DNA of 64,000 bases, taken from the NCBI RefSeq assembly GCF_042429765.1, contig NZ_JBHLZU010000003.1, positions 62,001-126,000 of the forward strand. Reading direction: 5' to 3'. This document shows positions 51,868 through 60,680 of the stretch, piece by piece. Numbering within the stretch: position 1 is the stretch's first letter; each line of letters starts with the position of its first letter. The stretch is from Allokutzneria oryzae. GTDB lineage: Bacteria; Actinomycetota; Actinomycetes; Mycobacteriales; Pseudonocardiaceae. The position numbers and the translations under genes are program-made. The notes below the pieces were generated by a model. The model did not search any database. It was not told the origin of the DNA and was given only the letters and a program-made list of their open reading frames with translations.

Positions 51868-52842
51868 TCAAGGGGCCGACTCGCGGACCACCAGCGAGGT
51901 CGGCACGATCACCGGGTCGGCGGGCATCGGCTCGCCTGCCAGGTGGGCCAGCAGCACGCTCGCGGCGGCCTCGCCCATCTCGCGCGAGGGCTGGCGGACC
52001 GTGGTCAGCGCGGGCCGGGTGTGCGCGGCGACCGGGATGTCGTCGAAGCCGATCACCGCGACGTCGTCGGGCACCGAGCGCCCCGCCTCGCGCAGGCCGT
52101 CGAGCACGCCGACGGCCATCAGGTCGTTCTGCGCGAAGACGCTGTCGAACGCCACGCCGGAGGCGAGCAGGTGCCGGACCGCTGCGAGCCCGGACTCGCG
52201 GGTGAAGTCGCCTTCAAACTCCACGGAAACCGTTGCCACGGAACGGAATCCCGCGACGCGCTCCTGGGTGCAGCCGAACTCCGCAGGCCCGGAGACCATG
52301 GCGGGCCGGGTGCGCCCCGCGCCGAGCAGGTGCCGCGCCGCGGCTGCGGCCCCCTCGCGGTTGCTGGTCGCCACGTAGGGGAACTCGGGGTGGTGGCCGC
52401 GGTCGTCGATCATCACGACGGGCAGCCCCGCGGCGTGCAGGCCGGTGATGTAGCTGAGCGTGTCCGGCGGCTCGACCAGCAGCAGGCCGTCGAAGGCGTT
52501 GGCGGAGACGTGCCTGGCGAACTGGGTCAGCGAGTCCTCGCCGCGGTTCATCGTGTTGAGCAGCAACCCGTATCCCCGCGACTCCAGCACGTCGGCGACG
52601 CCTTGGAGCACCTCGCCCATCCACGGCCAGGTCAGTCCGGGCACCAGCATGCCGACGGTGTGCGTGCGGCCCTTCGCCAGGCCGACCGCGCCCGCGCTGG
52701 GCGTGTAGCCGGTCGCCGCGATCACCTCGCGCACCCGGATCGCGGTGGCCGCGTCCACCTCGCCCTTGTTGTTGAGCACGCGCGACACCGTCGCCTTGCT
52801 GACCCGGGCCCGCCGGGCGACCTCCGCGATCGTGACACGCAT
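51868..52842 (-). CDS. LacI-family regulator controlling the secreted beta-helix protein
   Basis: 324 aa. Helix-turn-helix TIAEVARRARVSKATVSRVL, hinge region SAGAVGLAKGRT, and sensor domain with GMLVPGLTWPWMGEVLQGVA, FAQNDLMAVGVLDGLREAGR and VIGFDDIPVAAHTRPALTTV. ATG 52842 is the family start; the upstream extension has no homology. Directly upstream of, and same strand as, the discoidin/beta-helix gene, with the 28-nt palindrome between them. Probably sugar-induced repressor. Confidence 0.9.
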   Translation of the reverse strand: MRVTIAEVARRARVSKATVSRVLNNKGEVDAATAIRVREVIAATGYTPSAGAVGLAKGRTHTVGMLVPGLTWPWMGEVLQGVADVLESRGYGLLLNTMNRGEDSLTQFARHVSANAFDGLLLVEPPDTLSYITGLHAAGLPVVMIDDRGHHPEFPYVATSNREGAAAAARHLLGAGRTRPAMVSGPAEFGCTQERVAGFRSVATVSVEFEGDFTRESGLAAVRHLLASGVAFDSVFAQNDLMAVGVLDGLREAGRSVPDDVAVIGFDDIPVAAHTRPALTTVRQPSREMGEAAASVLLAHLAGEPMPADPVIVPTSLVVRESAP

Positions 52843-53148
52843 CGGCTCAGGATAGGCGCAGGAGCACCGGCGGCCCGGCTGTTCGCCGATCCGGAGTTCG
52901 GCGCGCGCGTACGGCGCCGACCTGGTCACGCTCGTCGACCACGCCACGAGGAGGACACCAGGAGCCGAGCCCACGGCGGCCGGGCTCCGCGCCGGGGTTC
53001 CCGCGTGCGGGTGCCCGTGGCGGTCGACCGGCCGTTCAGGACGAACCGGGCGTCTTTCCTTCGGCACACCCGGCGAGGCGGTGGCGCGCGGCGGCCATGG
53101 CCGAGCGGCTGTCCACTGAGGACGGAGCGGGCCGGGTGGCCGAGGTGG
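52843..53148. other. Intergenic region, no gene recognised
   Basis: 306 nt between the LacI gene and the ArsR-SRPBCC gene. Frames here lack homology; a near-palindrome GTCCACTGAGGAC at 53111-53123 is a variant of the dispersed 13-nt motif. Confidence 0.35.
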
Positions 53149-53943
53149 TCACTTCGGCTCTGGCAGCGGCTCGCCGGTCTCCAGCAACGTCTTGAGGCTG
53201 GACAGCAGCGGCAGCCACCCCTCGTTGACCATGCTGAGCACGGTGCTGCCCGGCTCGAAGCCGTCGTGCAGCACGGTGAGCTTGACCATCTCCCCCACCG
53301 GCTCCAGGTCGAAGGTGACCTTGGAGCGTGGTTCAGCGGTGATGGCGGCGGCGAGTTCGTCGTCGATGCCCTGCTCGGAGATGAACTCCGGCGTGAAGGA
53401 GTGCCAGGTGTAGGACAGGCGGCGGTGCGGGTCGGACTCCAGCACGACCTGCTCGGGGTCGGCGATGCGCGTGCCGCCCACCAGCCACGTCATCGGCGAG
53501 CCCTTGACCCAGTCCGACTCGAAGGTGACGCCACCCCAGTAGCGGCTGGTGAAGGCCGGGTCGGTCAGCGCCTGCCAGAGCCGCTCCGGCGTGGTCTTGA
53601 TGTAGGTGGTGTAGACGAACTGGGTGTCGCTCATGGCTTCCTGCTCCAATGCGGTCTTGAGGTCGGCCAACGCGCGGACGCGTTCGCGGGCGTACTGACC
53701 GATCCAGCGGTCGGCGATGGCGTTGATCGGTTCGGCGTTGAGGTAGTGCAACTTCTCCCTCCCGCGCCGCACGGTGGTCACCAGGTGCGCGGCCTCCAGC
53801 AGCGCCAGGTGCTTGCTCACCGACTGCCGGGCCATGTCCAGCCCGGCACACAGCTCGCGCAGTGTCTGCCCGTTGCAGGCGTTGAGGCTGTCCAGCAACC
53901 GGCGCCTGCTGGCGTCGCCGAGCGCCTTGAACACCTCGTCCAT
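53149..53943 (-). CDS. ArsR-type HTH fused to an SRPBCC (AHSA1-like) domain
   Basis: 264 aa. Residues 1-100: ArsR winged helix (VFKALGDASRRRLLDSLNAC, LRELCAGLDMARQSVSKHLA, HLVTTVRRGREKLHYLN). Residues 120-264: AHSA1/SRPBCC hydrophobic-pocket fold (YTTYIKTTPERLWQALTDPA, SRYWGGVTFESDWVKGSP, SKVTFDLEPVGEMVKLTVLH, EGWLPLLSSLKTLLETGE). In many actinobacteria these are two adjacent genes; here they form one frame, so ligand binding in SRPBCC may directly modulate the repressor. GGAGGG lies 6 nt before ATG 53943. Twin palindromes upstream. Confidence 0.88.
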   Translation of the reverse strand: MDEVFKALGDASRRRLLDSLNACNGQTLRELCAGLDMARQSVSKHLALLEAAHLVTTVRRGREKLHYLNAEPINAIADRWIGQYARERVRALADLKTALEQEAMSDTQFVYTTYIKTTPERLWQALTDPAFTSRYWGGVTFESDWVKGSPMTWLVGGTRIADPEQVVLESDPHRRLSYTWHSFTPEFISEQGIDDELAAAITAEPRSKVTFDLEPVGEMVKLTVLHDGFEPGSTVLSMVNEGWLPLLSSLKTLLETGEPLPEPK

Positions 53944-53960
53944 CCGCCGCCCTCCGTTAT

Positions 53961-54003
53961 GCAGCCGTTTGGCTGCCTGAAACATAGGCAGCCGTTTGGC
54001 TGC
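53961..54003. promoter_or_regulatory. Tandem operator of the ArsR-SRPBCC gene
   Basis: GCAGCCGTTTGGCTGC occurs twice, exactly, at 53961-53976 and 53988-54003 (27 nt apart). Each copy is a perfect 6-bp inverted repeat with GTTT between. The pair lies 17-60 nt upstream of the gene, the position of its promoter, as expected for autoregulation. Confidence 0.75.
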
Positions 54004-54161
54004 ATGTCAACCAGACCCACCCACACGGTGTCCCAGAAGCCGCACAAGGGAGGTGCGGCGACCACATGAGTGCGGCCAGGCGGTCTCGTCACGCACCCGT
54101 ATCGGGAGACAGAGCACTCCCGGCTGCGGGTGTGGATACGCGACGGGAAGCCGCAGGCCGT

Positions 54162-54399
54162 CTACGCCGTGTCCTGTAAGTGGTGACACCACCTCACCAC
54201 CCCCTAGCGCCCTCCCCCAGCGCACACACCCGCGTGCCCCCCATTTCGCGTTTTGTAGTCTTAATGCGAAATGGGAGCGCTCTTTTGCGCATCAAGGTGA
54301 CAAAACGCGAAAACCCCTACGGCGCCAGCCAAGCCACGTGCGCGCAGCGGGGCATTGCGCACAGCGGGGCATGGGGAGGACTTGCACGACAGGCGCTAG
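54162..54399. mobile_element. Dispersed MITE-like repeat, copy 4 (complete)
   Basis: Left terminus CTAC-GCCG-TGTCCTGTAAGT (54162-54181), right terminus ACTTGCACGACA-GGCG-CTAG (54380-54399), inner palindrome 54244-54313 with TGGGAGCGCTCTTTTGCGC at its centre. 238 nt long. The right-hand CTAG supplies the TAG stop codon of the leftward MFS gene, so insertion occurred exactly at a stop codon. Confidence 0.7.
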
Positions 54400-55841
54400 A
54401 GCAGTGGCTCGGGCGACTGTTCCTTCGCCGCGCTCCGCAGTGACGTGCGCAGCTCCCGCACCGCGAGCACCAGCGCGATCAGCACCATCGCGGTCGCGCA
54501 GGCCAGTGCCACGGCAAGTCCGGTGCGGTAGTCGGTGCCGACCGCCACGCTGTGGAAGGCCGCCACGAGCAACGCCGCGCCGATCGCGGTGCCGATCCGC
54601 TGGCCGGTCTGCAGCACCGCGCCGGCGACCCCGGCCATCTCGCCGCGCACGTTCTCCAGGGTCAGCGTCGTGTTCGGCGAGATCACCGCGCCGCCGCCGA
54701 GCCCGGCGACCGCGAGCGGCAGCGCCACCCACAGACCGAGCTGGTCCTGGGGCGCGGTGAGCGCGAGTACCCCCGCGACGACGAACCCGGCGGTGACCAG
54801 GCTCAGCCCGGTGACCGTGACGCGGCGGCCGAACCGGGAGACCAGCCGCCCGGCGACCGCGGCCGCCGCGGCGGAACCGAGCGCGAACGGCGTCACCACG
54901 AGCCCGGACTCCAGCGCGGTGTAGTTCTCCCCCGTCTGGAAGAACATCGACAGCACCACGAAGATCCCGCTGAAGCCGCAGAAGTAGGTCATGCCGATCG
55001 CCGCGCCGGAGGGGTACCCGGCGGTGTCGGTGAACAGCCTGGTGTCCAGCAACGGCGAGTGTCCTTTTCGGACGGTGCGGCGCTCCCAGCCGACGAAGGC
55101 CCAGCTGAGCGCGGCGGCGACCGGGAACAGCCACCAGAACCGGGCGAGGCCGTGGTTGTCGAACTGCACCAGCGGGAACAGCACGCAGAGCACCGCGAGC
55201 CCGAGCAGCAGCGCGCCGGCGAAGTCGACCTCCGAGCGGATCCTGGCCGGGCGGCGCCGGTCCCCCGGCAGCAGCCGCAGGGCGAAGACCAGCGCGAACG
55301 CGCCGATCGGCACGTTGACGTAGAACACCCAGCGCCAGCCTTCGTCCGCGCCGAAGGTGGCGATGATCAGCCCGCCCAGTACCGGGCCGACCGCGGTGGA
55401 GATCCCGATGCACGCGCCGAGCAGGCCGAAGGCCCTGCCGCGTTCGGCGCCGTGGAACAGGTCCTGGATGAGCCCGGAGTTCTGCGGTGTGAGCAGCCCC
55501 GCCGAGGCTCCCTGGAGCAGCCGCGCCACGACCAGCCAGGTGGTGTCCGGCGCCGCGCCCGCCAGCGCGCTGGTCAGCACGAAGCCGACGAGTGAGACCA
55601 GGAACATCCTGCGGCGGCCGAGCGCGTCACCGAGCCTGCCGCCCGCCACCAGGGTGAGGCCGAAGGCCAGGGCGTAGCCGGAGACCACCCACTGCACCGC
55701 GCCGGCCGAGGCGCCGAGGCCCCGCTGCATCGAGGGCAGCGCGACGTTGACGATGCTGACGTCGAGCAGGCCCATGAAGCCTGCGCTGAGGCTGACCGCG
55801 AGCGCCTTCCAGCGCCTCGGGTCCGGCTGGTGGCGAGTCAC
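54396..55841 (-). CDS. MFS drug/proton antiporter, DHA2 family (second exporter)
   Basis: 481 aa, 14 predicted spans. LLDVSIVNVALPSMQRGLG is the first-span signature, GRLGDALGRRRMFL motif A, and ACIGISTAVGPVLGGLI motif C of antiporters. The C-terminal half includes AVISPNTTLTLENVRGEMAG. No regulator is coupled to it; the upstream HTH gene is separate. The 3' end abuts a mobile repeat. Exports a hydrophobic drug or metabolite. Confidence 0.88.
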   Translation of the reverse strand: MTRHQPDPRRWKALAVSLSAGFMGLLDVSIVNVALPSMQRGLGASAGAVQWVVSGYALAFGLTLVAGGRLGDALGRRRMFLVSLVGFVLTSALAGAAPDTTWLVVARLLQGASAGLLTPQNSGLIQDLFHGAERGRAFGLLGACIGISTAVGPVLGGLIIATFGADEGWRWVFYVNVPIGAFALVFALRLLPGDRRRPARIRSEVDFAGALLLGLAVLCVLFPLVQFDNHGLARFWWLFPVAAALSWAFVGWERRTVRKGHSPLLDTRLFTDTAGYPSGAAIGMTYFCGFSGIFVVLSMFFQTGENYTALESGLVVTPFALGSAAAAAVAGRLVSRFGRRVTVTGLSLVTAGFVVAGVLALTAPQDQLGLWVALPLAVAGLGGGAVISPNTTLTLENVRGEMAGVAGAVLQTGQRIGTAIGAALLVAAFHSVAVGTDYRTGLAVALACATAMVLIALVLAVRELRTSLRSAAKEQSPEPLL

Positions 55842-55883
55842 CCGTCCATCCTGGCGCGGTCGCGGCGACCACGCACGCGCGTG

Positions 55884-56783
55884 TCAGTCCCAGTCCCACT
55901 CGATGCCGACGACGCCCGAGGTCGCGTCCGAGACGATCACGTGCACCCCGTTGTGGGCGTTGAGCTCCAGCTCGCCGGTGTGGCGCTTGGCCGTGTAGAG
56001 GTCGGCCCTGGTGTAGGACCGGCAGCGCGCCGGGCGGCGGCGGGGGTGGAAGCGGACCTCCATCAGGTACTGCTTCTCCGGGTAGCGGAAGGCGTGCGCG
56101 AAGTCGGTGCTGTGGTTGTGGTTGGCGTCGATCCCCTCGTACTCGAAGATCCACGTGTCCCCCGCGCGCAAGGTGTGGCCGAACAGCAGCTCGGCGACCA
56201 GCACCGGCGAGTCCGGGTGCCGCCGGACCCGGCCGAGCTCGCAGTTCTCCAGCGGTCGCACGCCCGTCCTGCCGATCTCGCTGCCCGCGCCGCCGAAGTA
56301 GCGCACCAGGTAGCGGTCGACGCCGTCGCGCCGGGCACGCACGGTGGTGCGGTTCCAGACGCGGCGGATGTGGCCGAGGTCGTCCACGGTGACCTTGTCG
56401 TGCCGGTTGAGCACGGAGACGTGCTCCGCCTGGGAGTCGGTGAACTCCACCAGCAGGTCGCCGAGCGGGCCGATGTGCTCGCTGAGCCGGGACCGCTGCG
56501 GCGTGGCCCTGGCCAGCAGCGTCACCAGGGACAGCGGCGGCAGGCACAGCACCTCCTCCAGCGCGCTGACCACGTGCTCGGAGTCGGCGCGGCCGGGGCG
56601 GCTGTGGCCGTGCTGCCAGTTGCTGAGGCTGGACAGGCCGACCGAGACGCCGTGCCGCGCCAGGTGCGCGCGCAACCGCTCCAGCGTCAGCCCGCGTTCC
56701 TTGATGGCCAGCCGCAGCGCGGCGTGGAACGGCCCGGTGCGCAGCAGCGCGCCGAGCTCGCGGGAACGCCCGGTCGGGATCAC
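55884..56783 (-). CDS. XRE-type helix-turn-helix protein with a beta-rich C-terminal domain
   Basis: 299 aa. An HTH of XRE/Cro type at about 20-75 (LRLAIKERGLTLERLRAHLA, SVGLSSLSNWQHGHSRPG), then ~200 residues of alternating strands with no recognised family (TVDDLGHIRRVWNRTTVRAR, GDTWIFEYEGIDANHNHSTD, GVHVIVSDATSGVVGIEWDW). Homologous proteins of this layout are found as uncharacterised regulators in actinobacteria as far as I know. Possibly a ligand-sensing regulator of the flanking exporter. Confidence 0.72.
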   Translation of the reverse strand: MIPTGRSRELGALLRTGPFHAALRLAIKERGLTLERLRAHLARHGVSVGLSSLSNWQHGHSRPGRADSEHVVSALEEVLCLPPLSLVTLLARATPQRSRLSEHIGPLGDLLVEFTDSQAEHVSVLNRHDKVTVDDLGHIRRVWNRTTVRARRDGVDRYLVRYFGGAGSEIGRTGVRPLENCELGRVRRHPDSPVLVAELLFGHTLRAGDTWIFEYEGIDANHNHSTDFAHAFRYPEKQYLMEVRFHPRRRPARCRSYTRADLYTAKRHTGELELNAHNGVHVIVSDATSGVVGIEWDWD

Positions 56784-56810
56784 GCCGGGAGTCTAAGCCG
56801 CTGGGAGCGC

Positions 56811-57176
56811 TCAGACCCCGGTCTGATGCGGCACCGTGCCATCCGGGTCGAACGCGGTGCGCGAGTCCCACTCGCGCAGCTGCGCGGTGGTGGGGTCACC
56901 GAGCTCGGAGTAGACCTCGCGGCCGTCGGTGACCGTCTCGCCGAGCAGGTCGAGCGTCTGGACGTCCACGAGCTTCCAGTGCACCCGCCGCCCGTTGACG
57001 TTGCGGTAGACGTCCTCCTGCTCCCTGGCGATCCGCAGGGCCTTCTCGTGCGCGTCCGCCCACATCCGCTCGCCGGTGTCGGGCTGGGAGAACACCCACA
57101 CCGAACGGGCGATGAGATCGAGACCGTCGCACTCGACGATCACCGCGTACCGCGCCGACGCGCTGAACCATGGCAT
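56811..57176 (-). CDS. DUF4288-like small protein
   Basis: 121 aa. YAVIVECDGLDLIARSVWVF, AHEKALRIAREQEDVYRNVN and GRRVHWKLVDVQTLDLLGET fit the DUF4288 pattern (a small soluble domain in which a conserved W-K/F-x-x-V follows the N-x-x-G turn). Function unknown. It lies 27 nt past the aminotransferase stop codon and 27 nt upstream of the XRE-type gene, all on the minus strand, so the three may be co-transcribed. Confidence 0.65.
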   Translation of the reverse strand: MPWFSASARYAVIVECDGLDLIARSVWVFSQPDTGERMWADAHEKALRIAREQEDVYRNVNGRRVHWKLVDVQTLDLLGETVTDGREVYSELGDPTTAQLREWDSRTAFDPDGTVPHQTGV

Positions 57177-57203
57177 GCGCCCAGCATGCCCGGCGTCCGG
57201 CGA

Positions 57204-58418
57204 TCACGAAATCCGTGTGAGCGCGCGGCCGGACTTCCAGGCGAGCGCGAGCCGGTGCGTCGCGGTGACCAGGCCGCTGGGCGGGGTGAGCCCGTAGGCG
57301 AGGCGGACGCCGCGCCGCCCGGACGCGCCGAACCGCGCGCCGGGCACGACCCGGACCCCGTGCGCGTCCGCGAGGGAGACCAGCTCGTCCCCGCTCCTTT
57401 CGTCCACTGTGGACCGCAGCCAGAGGAAGACCCCGCCTTCGGGAACGGCGAAGTCCAGCCCGTCGCCGAACCGCTCGCGCAGCCCCTCGGCGAGGGTGTC
57501 CCTGCGGTGCAGCAGCTGCGCGCGCAGCCACATGAGGTGGCTGTCGTAGCCGCCGTCGCGCAGCAGCACCGCGACCGCGAGCGAGGCCAGGTGGTTCAGC
57601 GAGCCTCCGCTGGCGAGCAGCCCGCTGCCCGCGATGCGGTCGACGATCTCGCGGTCGGCGACCAGCCAGCCCAGCCGCAGGCCGGGGGCGAGGGTCTTGG
57701 AGAAGCTGCCGAGCCGGACCACCCGGCGGTAGCGCGCGAGCCCGCCGAGCGAGCAGGGCGGCCGCTCCGGTCCGAGGCCGAGTTCGGCGTACGCGCCGTC
57801 CTCGACGATCCACAGCTCGTGGTCGGCGGCGGTCTCGACGATGTCGCGGCGGCGGGCCGCCGGCATGAGCAGACCGGTCGGGTCGTGGAAGGTCGGGGTG
57901 AGGTAGGCGAAGGCGACCGTGTTGCCCGCCGCGCGCTCGGCGGTGACGGCCTCGCCGAGGGCCCGCGGGTCCATCCCGTCGGGGTCGGCGGGCACCTCGC
58001 GCACGCGCAGCCCGCGGTCGGTGAGGATGCGGCGGCCGAGGTCGCCGCCGACCTGGTCGACGAGCACGACGTCGCCGGGGGCGGCCATGGTCGTGGCGAG
58101 CAGGTGCAGCGCCGCCGAGGACCCGGCGGTGACCAGCACCTGCTCCGCGCCGCAGGCCACCCCGTCGGCCCGCGCGGAGCGCACCGCGAGCGCCTTGCGC
58201 AGCGCCTGCGCGCCCTGGTTCGCGCCGTAGGTCAGCGCGGCCGAGCCGAACTCGGCGAGCGCGGTCGAGTAGGCCTCGCGCACCAGGTCCACCGGCAGCA
58301 GTCCCGGATCGAGATATCCGGGGCCGAGGTCGAGAATTTCCGGCGGGGCCACGTCCTGCACGGTTCCGGCCCGCCACCACCTGTTGTGCGACAGGGGCCC
58401 GGCACCGCCGACCACCAT
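57204..58418 (-). CDS. PLP-dependent aminotransferase class I/II (MocR-like core without HTH)
   Basis: 404 aa. Fold-type I features: TAGSSAALHLLATTMAAPGD (cofactor phosphate region), AYLTPTFHDPTG, IVEDGAYAELGLG (Asp and Tyr contacting PLP) and SFSKTLAPGLRLGWLV with the Schiff-base Lys, then RLAYGLTPP with the substrate-carboxylate Arg. It resembles the aminotransferase half of MocR regulators or alpha-aminoadipate-type transaminases (LysN). Start is placed at ATG 58418; the longer frame upstream is not conserved-looking. Substrate unknown. Confidence 0.82.
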   Translation of the reverse strand: MVVGGAGPLSHNRWWRAGTVQDVAPPEILDLGPGYLDPGLLPVDLVREAYSTALAEFGSAALTYGANQGAQALRKALAVRSARADGVACGAEQVLVTAGSSAALHLLATTMAAPGDVVLVDQVGGDLGRRILTDRGLRVREVPADPDGMDPRALGEAVTAERAAGNTVAFAYLTPTFHDPTGLLMPAARRRDIVETAADHELWIVEDGAYAELGLGPERPPCSLGGLARYRRVVRLGSFSKTLAPGLRLGWLVADREIVDRIAGSGLLASGGSLNHLASLAVAVLLRDGGYDSHLMWLRAQLLHRRDTLAEGLRERFGDGLDFAVPEGGVFLWLRSTVDERSGDELVSLADAHGVRVVPGARFGASGRRGVRLAYGLTPPSGLVTATHRLALAWKSGRALTRIS

Positions 58419-58709
58419 GTTCACCGGGATTCCGCCGTTCCCACGCGTGCGCGTCGCACCATATTCACGAACTCCCCAGCTCCCTCCGGCGACAGAGCGA
58501 CCGTAGGCGGGCAAATCCGCTGGTGACAAGCTCGCGCCCCGGGTGAGCTGGGAATTTCGCCCACAAATCAAGGCTTTGACCGCCGAGGTCCGGCACCAGC
58601 ACGATCTGCGCACGGTATTGCCCCTGCCGAAAGCGCACATCGCACCGCCCGGAGCGAATGGGACGGAACGGATTCGTTCGGGCACGGAAAAGAATGTGGG
58701 GTTCCGCCC

Positions 58710-60254
58710 GTGTCGACTCTGTCAGATCTGTCCGGCCTGGAAAGCGATTCCGGCGCGCCCGGCGGCGGGCGCGACCAGCGGTCGCCGGAGCCGGTGCGCT
58801 GGCTGCCGCTGCTGTCGGTGTGCGCCGTCCTGGTCGCGGTGCTGCTCCTGCTCGCGGGGCGCTACGGCTACTACATGGACGAGCTGTACTTCCGGGTCTC
58901 CGGCGACCACCTCGACTGGGGCTACGCCGACCAGCCGCCGCTGGTCGCGTTGCTGGCCAAGGTGCAGATCGCGGTGTTCGGCGACAGCGTCTTCGCGCTG
59001 CGCGTGGTGCCTGCGCTGCTGGCCGGGACCACGGTGCTGGTGACGGCGCTGATCTCGCGCGAGCTGGGCGGCTCGCACCGGGCGCAGCTGCTCACCGCCG
59101 CGGCCACCGCCGGGTCGCTGGCCTCGCTCGCCGCCGGGCACGTGCTGCACCCCACCGCGGTCGACCACGTCGTGTGGCTCACCGCGTGCTGGCTGGTGAT
59201 CCGGATGATCAGGACCTCCGACACCCGGCTCTGGCTGGGGGTCGGCGCGGTGGTCGGCGTGGGCCTGCTGGCGAAGTACCTGGTGCTGCTGCTGGTGCTC
59301 GGCCTCGCGGCGGGGCTGCTGGTGGCGGGCCCGCGCGCGCTGCTGCGGGACTGGCGGCTGCTCGCGGGCGTCGGCGTCGGGGTGGTGCTGGCCGCGCCGA
59401 CGCTGCTCTGGCAGGCGGTCAACGGCTGGCCGCAGTTCGGCATGGCCTCGGAGCTGTCCAGCCCGTTCGGCGTCGAGAGCGTGGTCAACCTGGTGATCAG
59501 CTCGGTCCTGATGATCGGCCCGCTGCTGACGCCGGTCTGGGTGATCGGCCTTGTCGCGCTGTTCCGCCGTCCACAGTGGAGGCAGTACCGCGCGTTCGGC
59601 GTGGCCTACCTGCTGATCTTCGCGCTGCTGGCGGTCCTGGGCGCGCAGGCCCGCTACACCGAGGGCCTGCTCACGGTGTTCCTCGCGATGGGCTGCGTTG
59701 TCGCAGCGGAGTGGGCGTCGAAGCTCTCCCGTTCCGCGCTGCTCGGCACGGCCGTCGTCGGCAACACCGTGATCGCGGCGCTGCTCGCCCTGCCCGTGCT
59801 CCCGATCGGGGCCTACGGCGAGGACGGCCCGCTCGGCGGCTTCGGTGAACCGCAAGTCGGGCAGACCGGCTGGCAGGAGCTGACCACCCAGATCGGCGCG
59901 GTCTACCATGCGCTGCCCGCTCAGGACCAGGCGCGCGCGGTGATCTACGGCGACAACTACGCGCAGGCGGGTGCGGTGGACCGGTACGGACCGGAGATCG
60001 GACTGCCCGCTGTCTACAGTGGACACAACTCCTACGCCGACTTCGCCCGGCCCGCCGACGACAAGACGGTGGTGATCGCGTTCGGGGTGGACCGCGCGCG
60101 TTTCAGCGCCCTGTTCGGCCAGTGCGAGGCGCGGGGGAAGTTCACCTTCGAGCTGCCGGTGCTGGACCGTGACAAGGAGATCCTGGTGTGCCGCGACCCG
60201 GTCCAGCCGTGGTCGCAGCTGTGGCCGCGCCTGCGCTGGCTCGGCACGTTCTGA
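58710..60254 (+). CDS. PMT/GT39-type membrane glycosyltransferase
   Basis: 514 aa, GTG start. About eleven spans; the acidic pair after span 1, GYYMDELYFRVSGDHLDWGY, and QPPLVALL are the active-site motif of the dolichyl/polyprenyl-phosphate mannose (ArnT-like PMT_2) family, where the DE acidic residues act as base. The C-terminal ~130 residues (YGDNYAQAGAVDRYGPEIGL, ending in ILVCRDPVQPW) form an extracytoplasmic domain. Transfers a sugar from a lipid-phosphate carrier to an external acceptor. Confidence 0.85.
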   Translation: MSTLSDLSGLESDSGAPGGGRDQRSPEPVRWLPLLSVCAVLVAVLLLLAGRYGYYMDELYFRVSGDHLDWGYADQPPLVALLAKVQIAVFGDSVFALRVVPALLAGTTVLVTALISRELGGSHRAQLLTAAATAGSLASLAAGHVLHPTAVDHVVWLTACWLVIRMIRTSDTRLWLGVGAVVGVGLLAKYLVLLLVLGLAAGLLVAGPRALLRDWRLLAGVGVGVVLAAPTLLWQAVNGWPQFGMASELSSPFGVESVVNLVISSVLMIGPLLTPVWVIGLVALFRRPQWRQYRAFGVAYLLIFALLAVLGAQARYTEGLLTVFLAMGCVVAAEWASKLSRSALLGTAVVGNTVIAALLALPVLPIGAYGEDGPLGGFGEPQVGQTGWQELTTQIGAVYHALPAQDQARAVIYGDNYAQAGAVDRYGPEIGLPAVYSGHNSYADFARPADDKTVVIAFGVDRARFSALFGQCEARGKFTFELPVLDRDKEILVCRDPVQPWSQLWPRLRWLGTF

Positions 60255-60259
60255 GCCCT

Positions 60260-60289
60260 GGGTGGGGGCGTGCGCTCACGCCCCTACCC
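60260..60289. terminator. Bidirectional terminator hairpin
   Basis: GGGTGGGGGCGTG-CGCT-CACGCCCCTACCC with one G-T wobble on the plus strand. It begins 5 nt past the glycosyltransferase stop codon and overlaps the 3' end of the convergent relic gene. Confidence 0.65.
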
Positions 60290-60678
60290 AGCAGGCCATG
60301 TACTGCTCCCAGTCCCGCGGCGTGGCCGCGAAGTCCACGTACACCGCGGCTCCGACCCGCCGTCCGGGGGCGCTGGTGACGCCGAGCCGGATTCCCTTGA
60401 CCGCTGCGGCAACCGTCTCCGCGTCGGTGTGCATCGACCCTTCGCGATAGGCGGGGACCCCCATCAGCACGTCCACCTCCGGCGGAACCACCTGGAGGGC
60501 GAGACGGGTCTGGGCCCGGAGGTAGCCGGTGTAGACCGCTTCCAAGCGCGGCCAGGGCCAGCAGGACGCAGAACCAGATCACGCTGTCGAAGCCGAGCAG
60601 CACCCGGACCTCGAACACGAGTGCGGCGAGCAGCACCGTGGCCACCGCGAAAATGGCTCCCCATAAGGACTTCGGCAC
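60276..60678 (-). pseudogene. Relic of a membrane-anchored protein: N-terminal span joined to a C-terminal fragment
   Basis: GTG 60678 starts directly after the LLM oxidoreductase stop and encodes VPKSLWGAIFAVATVLLAAL then VIWFCVLLALAAL, two membrane segments. At about 60545 the frame must shift to continue as EAVYTGYLRAQTRLALQVVP, DVLMGVPAYREGSMHTDAET and VDFAATPRDWEQYMACWVG, which resembles the C-terminal part of an uncharacterised TIM-barrel hydrolase-like protein. The middle of the gene seems deleted. Confidence 0.55.
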
Positions 60679-60680
60679 CT

